Shown in pieces: positions 6,901 through 8,178 of a stretch of 8,178 nt of DNA. The notes beneath the pieces were generated by a model. It worked only from the letters and a program-made list of their open reading frames with translations, was not told the origin of the DNA and made no database searches. The DNA is taken from positions 1 through 8,178 of the forward strand of contig CADCQU010000109.1 in NCBI GenBank assembly GCA_902803635.1. The letters are read 5' to 3'. This DNA comes from an uncultured Lachnospiraceae bacterium (GTDB taxonomy: Bacteria; Bacillota; Clostridia; Lachnospirales; Lachnospiraceae). A program made the translations under genes and the position numbers. Within the stretch, counting starts at the first letter, position 1. Each line of letters begins with the position of its first letter.

Positions 6901-8178
6901 AACATCACGACGATCGGCGCATATACCTTCTGGGGCGTGAAGGTCGCAAAAGTCACCGGCGATACCTCCGCGCTGAGCCATTTGCATCAATCCGCCTTCT
7001 CTTATTCAAACACTGCGGACGATCGTACGCTTGATATCCGTCTCGATTACCCGGGGATGATCGATGGCGCTCTCGATGCATTTGACGGTATGAACGTCAC
7101 GGCGTGCGTGAAGCACGCGACGTATTTCAACAATGTTGCGAATCTTCATGCAAAAAGCCTCAGCTATGTATTCACGGACGCGCATAGGCTCACACAGGAG
7201 TGGCAATGGAATGACGATTACAGCTCCGCCGCCCTGACCTTAAAGTGCTCGGATTCAAGATGTGAGCTTCAAGAAACGTTTAACGCGGACGTCACAAGCA
7301 AAACGACCGAAAATAAAATCATCTACACCGCGGCCGTTGAGGCGATGGGCGAGAGGTATACCGATACGCGGGAGAAAAAAATCTCCAAGGTAACGGTCCT
7401 TGAAGCTGACCACGGAAAGATAGAAGCCAGCGTGCAGCGCGCGTGTGCCGGTGATCCGGTCCAGGTGACCGTCACCCCTGAGGAGGGCTGCCATCTCAGC
7501 AGCATCAGTGTCGTGAAGGATACAACGGTTCCACTGACGTATGTGATGGGCGGCACGGCGGACGGAGATGAAACCGCCGATAAGCTGGTCGATGGTAATA
7601 AATTCACGACGTGGAGCCAGCGCGGTGCAGCCGATATCTTCCTGAAGGCAGAACAGGCGGTGAAAATGGTCAGCTACAGCCTGACCACCGGCAATACCGC
7701 GGCCGAGCATCCGGAAAGCAACTGGGGCAGTTGGACGATCTGCGGGGCCAATTTTGCCAGTGACAGCGATATGACAGAGCATGCCTATGAAGAAAGCTAT
7801 TGGGAAAAATTAGACGAGAAGCTTGATGACACGTCGCTGCCGGCGGTGAATAATCAGACCTGCGATTTCACACCGGACGTACCCCCATCGGGAGATTATC
7901 AGTATTATCGGATCACAGTCTCCGTCAAAAACGGCGCCGACTTCATCCAGATGTCGGAATTCGAGCTGAAAACCGAGGAGGCAGACGTTGCGCTCACCGG
8001 CGAAGGCAACAGCCGCAGCTTTACCATGCCGGAGTATCCCGTCCTTGTCAGCGCCGCGTTTGAAGCAGACTTGCACACGGTCACATGGCTGGATGAGAAC
8101 GGCACAGAGCTTGCAAAGGACGAAAATGTTCCCTACGGAAGCAGGCCGGAATACAAAGGCATTACCCCGTCCAGGACA
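3898..8178 (+). CDS. Giant secreted multi-domain surface protein, 3' end outside window
   Basis: One frame stays open from ATG 3898 to the last base, at least 1427 codons, with no stop or frameshift on reading every codon. Residues 1-31 are a Sec signal peptide (KKIKK, a Leu/Met core, likely cleavage near ANA-A at 28-31). An N-terminal cap (32-135) precedes a Gly-rich repeat array (about 136-654). Next come a Cys/His-rich segment (680-741), a WxW module with CxxC 763/766 (748-801), an InlB/Listeria-Bacteroides-type repeat (815-889), a BspA-like leucine-rich segment (944-1060), a second WxW module (1102-1161), a bacterial repeat domain apparently split by a discoidin-like domain (1164-1389), and the start of a second InlB-type repeat (1394 on). 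Such modules are typical of surface proteins of gut Firmicutes. No catalytic motif was recognised. A wall or S-layer anchor, if any, lies beyond the window. Adhesion or glycan binding is plausible but unproven. Confidence 0.93.
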   Translation, partial: MKKIKKSVSILLLLMMVISLFAIVPVTANAAGGVAYIYRSWDPDNHALIEETRMRTDYTDLSTYTPGKDHTLTQGWYVAANVTFGQLTTTGDVHIIVPNGVNMKCTKGILVIHKLNIYGQQGDEGILDVSNSKNDYAAIGGSDTFDAGEINIFGGTVKAQSSDDAAGIGSGENHGFSYINIYGGNVTAIGSAYGAGIGSGASGKFGTVTIYGGDVTATGGKRGAGIGGGNRCDGSHVFILGGTVKATGGVWSAGIGGGNKGLGGVLKISGGSVTAKGGDGGAGVGGGDGACRLDITNIWSTALNFEMSAGELTAIGGDEAAGIGGGNQEENRTDGYINISGGTITATGGRYYGAGIGGGDQQENSSPVTITGGKVTATGGINAAGIGSGDKGSSRGITITGGEVIANGGTNGAGIGSGNGAACGTINISIEDSITAPDSKDGTVTATGGTNGAGIGSGNASENVTVNIAKASNVTAFGGEAAAGIGGGNNKTSFGNVTISDSATVVAAGGRRAAGIGGGEKATAGSVTINGADDLQAAGGIGGAGIGKGSGTASDSITVTINGGIVSATGGNGLFNEREQISLNCAPAIGGSSFCGTINLNRGNITALGAQDDYYDTGAIHAISYGHGTAIGSNSSNPRTGTVNITAGAVIDTKIEGYEAAPSYHYYANAINFIDTEEGCSCVQYDSALAASADRAKACGWKARVIHIEPCRHGDFTCENKGSDHHKVICLYCPFTDEEPHNDVLTSWTWSSNNTKAAASFTCAACGNTVSVEATVGQEIGSDGDRYTATAEHNGISYTTVRITNTDGQIVDDGVVITWKNSDGSIIQSSVVALGEVPSCVISPKKPGADSASYDLVGWSDGDNYYINGDPVPEARTQTVYTPVYKYREQTEPYIDASGEYIPGKEKHYLINGKFYEINEADSSVGVVRDSVDVSYFVFELLGDDTYRINKYTGSTDNLTELVIPKSYKAKPVTVVGDDLQNKLFPDETMPRQTFTLVLNENITTIGAYTFWGVKVAKVTGDTSALSHLHQSAFSYSNTADDRTLDIRLDYPGMIDGALDAFDGMNVTACVKHATYFNNVANLHAKSLSYVFTDAHRLTQEWQWNDDYSSAALTLKCSDSRCELQETFNADVTSKTTENKIIYTAAVEAMGERYTDTREKKISKVTVLEADHGKIEASVQRACAGDPVQVTVTPEEGCHLSSISVVKDTTVPLTYVMGGTADGDETADKLVDGNKFTTWSQRGAADIFLKAEQAVKMVSYSLTTGNTAAEHPESNWGSWTICGANFASDSDMTEHAYEESYWEKLDEKLDDTSLPAVNNQTCDFTPDVPPSGDYQYYRITVSVKNGADFIQMSEFELKTEEADVALTGEGNSRSFTMPEYPVLVSAAFEADLHTVTWLDENGTELAKDENVPYGSRPEYKGITPSRT
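4303..5859 (+). repeat. Gly-rich tandem protein repeats, 87-bp (29-residue) modal unit
   Basis: Residues 136-654 carry 13 clear copies of A-G-(I/V)-G-(G/S/K)-G. The Ala-Gly pair falls at residues 166, 195, 224, 253, 282, 321, 354, 384, 413, 453, 483, 514 and 544. Degenerate copies occur near 137, 588 and 630. Between them comes a strand-like segment of the form (V/I)TI-x-GG-x-VTATGG. Steps are 29, 29, 29, 29, 39, 33, 30, 29, 40, 30, 31 and 30 residues, so most units are 29-31 residues and two carry about 10 extra. The alternating strand and Gly-turn pattern fits a parallel beta-helix or beta-solenoid. Similar arrays occur in many gut Firmicutes surface proteins. The fold is inferred. Confidence 0.9.
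5118..5275 (+). repeat. Near-identical 38-bp direct repeat, 120 bp apart
   Basis: Bases 5118-5155 and 5238-5275 are identical over 38 positions except one (T at 5140, C at 5260), both encoding GGTNGAGIGSGN. Other units of the array are conserved mainly at protein level, so this pair suggests a recent local duplication or gene conversion. The step of exactly 40 codons keeps the frame. Confidence 0.8.
5935..6120 (+). other. Cys/His-rich segment of the surface protein
   Basis: Residues 680-741 contain Cys680, Cys682, Cys699, Cys711, His713, Cys718, His725, His726, Cys730, Cys733 and His741. The arrangement C-x-H...C...HH-x3-C-x2-C...H resembles the short Cys/His modules that often precede repeat domains in Firmicutes surface proteins. 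It could bind zinc or form disulfides. The residues are visible; metal binding is inferred. Confidence 0.6.
6139..6300 (+). other. WxW-Cys-pair module, first copy
   Basis: Residues 748-801: WTW (748-750), an acidic/polar stretch, AAASFTCAACG with the pair C763/C766, VEATV (772-776), and YTATAEHNGISYTT ending the unit. This pattern recurs in surface proteins of Clostridia, often in tandem. A second copy occurs at residues 1102-1161 of the same protein. Confidence 0.7.
6340..6564 (+). other. InlB/Listeria-Bacteroides-type repeat, first copy
   Basis: Residues 815-889: VVITWKNSDGSII opens the unit, GEVPSC follows, then the Lys-Pro segment ISPKKPGADSASYDLVGWSD and the closing YTPVYK. This matches the general form VTW-x-xxDG...G-x-x-P...P-x-K...Y-x-x-x-GW known for these small beta-grasp-like repeats in secreted proteins. 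Assignment is by pattern recognition. Confidence 0.65.
6727..7077 (+). other. BspA-like leucine-rich (LRR_5-type) segment
   Basis: Residues 944-1060 contain LTELVIPKSYKAKPVTVVGD (959-978) and LNENITTIGAYTFWGVKVAK (999-1018), then a further AFSYS (1032-1036). The order 'IP...y.gkpVt.IG' then 'n.ttIg..aF.g' is characteristic of BspA-like leucine-rich repeats in surface proteins of human-associated bacteria. Only about two to three units are present, fewer than in typical BspA proteins. Confidence 0.6.
7201..7380 (+). other. WxW-Cys-pair module, second copy
   Basis: Residues 1102-1161: WQW (1102-1104), SSAALTLKC with Cys1117, Cys1122, then NADVTSKTTE and IYTAAVEAMGERYTDT. It aligns by eye with residues 748-801, but the Cys spacing is CxxxxC instead of CxxC, and the copy extends into the TSKTT and YTDT phrases seen in full-length family members. 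Confidence 0.7.
7387..8064 (+). other. Bacterial repeat domain, apparently split by an inserted domain
   Basis: Residues 1164-1219 give the first half (KVTVLEADHGKIEAS, then AGDPVQVTVTPEEGC and LSSISVV). Residues 1363-1389 give the usual ending (SRSFTMPEYPVLVSAAFE). In ordinary copies of this extracellular repeat the FTMP ending follows within a few residues; here 140-odd residues intervene. The two halves are recognised by phrase, not by alignment. Confidence 0.6.
7555..7974 (+). other. Discoidin (F5/8 type C)-like domain of the surface protein
   Basis: Residues 1220-1359. DETADKLVDGNKFTTWSQ (1224-1241) is the classic opening 'a..LvDGn..TkW'. MVSYSLTTGNTA (1257-1267 region) and WGSWTICGAN (1276-1285) match the 'v.sY.LttgN...P.SWtl.Gsn' core. 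YYRITVSVKNGADFIQMSEF (1336-1355) matches the closing 'YRl.v..n.gad.iQlsE'. Domains of this galactose-binding-like fold often bind carbohydrates (as in CBM32), so this is the best candidate for a ligand-binding part. The ligand is unknown. Confidence 0.7.
8077..8178 (+). other. InlB/Listeria-Bacteroides-type repeat, second copy, cut by window end
   Basis: Residues 1394-1427: TVTWLDENGTELAKDENVPY, then GSRPEYKGITPSRT to the last base. It matches the well-known start 'VTW...G..L....vpyG..P.y.g..P.k' more closely than the copy at residues 815-889. The rest lies outside the window. Confidence 0.7.

Overview
The window looks like part of a chromosome from a moderately GC-rich, Gram-positive anaerobe of the Clostridia type (gut or rumen Oscillospiraceae/Lachnospiraceae-like). 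This is inferred from strong AAGGAG-type ribosome binding sites about 7 bases before each start, a lipobox-containing exported amylase, and a huge secreted protein built from modules common in surface proteins of gut Firmicutes. No rRNA, tRNA, CRISPR array, transposase or phage gene is visible. All three genes lie on the + strand.

Region 1 (1-105) is a short leader with a perfect 13-bp inverted repeat (12-40). It may also include the tail of an upstream gene. Region 2 (106-3810) is a two-gene starch/maltodextrin unit. The first gene encodes a lipoprotein GH13 alpha-amylase anchored outside the membrane. The second starts 12 bases after its stop and encodes a leaderless, presumably cytoplasmic GH13 glucosidase-type enzyme. 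Both retain the GH13 catalytic triad. The simplest model is that the lipoprotein cuts starch or glycogen at the cell surface, an ABC transporter outside the window imports the oligosaccharides, and the cytoplasmic enzyme processes them.

Region 3 (3811-3897) is a short AT-rich gap that probably separates transcription units. Region 4 (3898 to the window end) is one uninterrupted reading frame of at least 1427 codons whose 3' end lies beyond the window. It encodes a secreted mosaic protein: a signal peptide and an N-terminal cap; 13 clear plus 3 degenerate copies of a Gly-rich A-G-I-G-(G/S)-G repeat with a modal period of 29 residues, probably a beta-solenoid; a Cys/His-rich segment; two copies of a WxW...Cys-pair module; a BspA-like leucine-rich segment; a bacterial repeat domain apparently interrupted by a discoidin (F5/8 type C)-like domain; and two copies of an InlB/Listeria-Bacteroides-type repeat, the second cut by the window end. 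Its codon use differs from that of the amylase genes, so it may have a separate history.

The best candidate for something under-described is this surface protein: the regular repeat array, the nested discoidin insertion and the duplicated module order. Its function is unknown; binding to glycans or to a host or microbial surface is inference only. The two GH13 genes belong to a familiar type, with some subfamily details worth checking.
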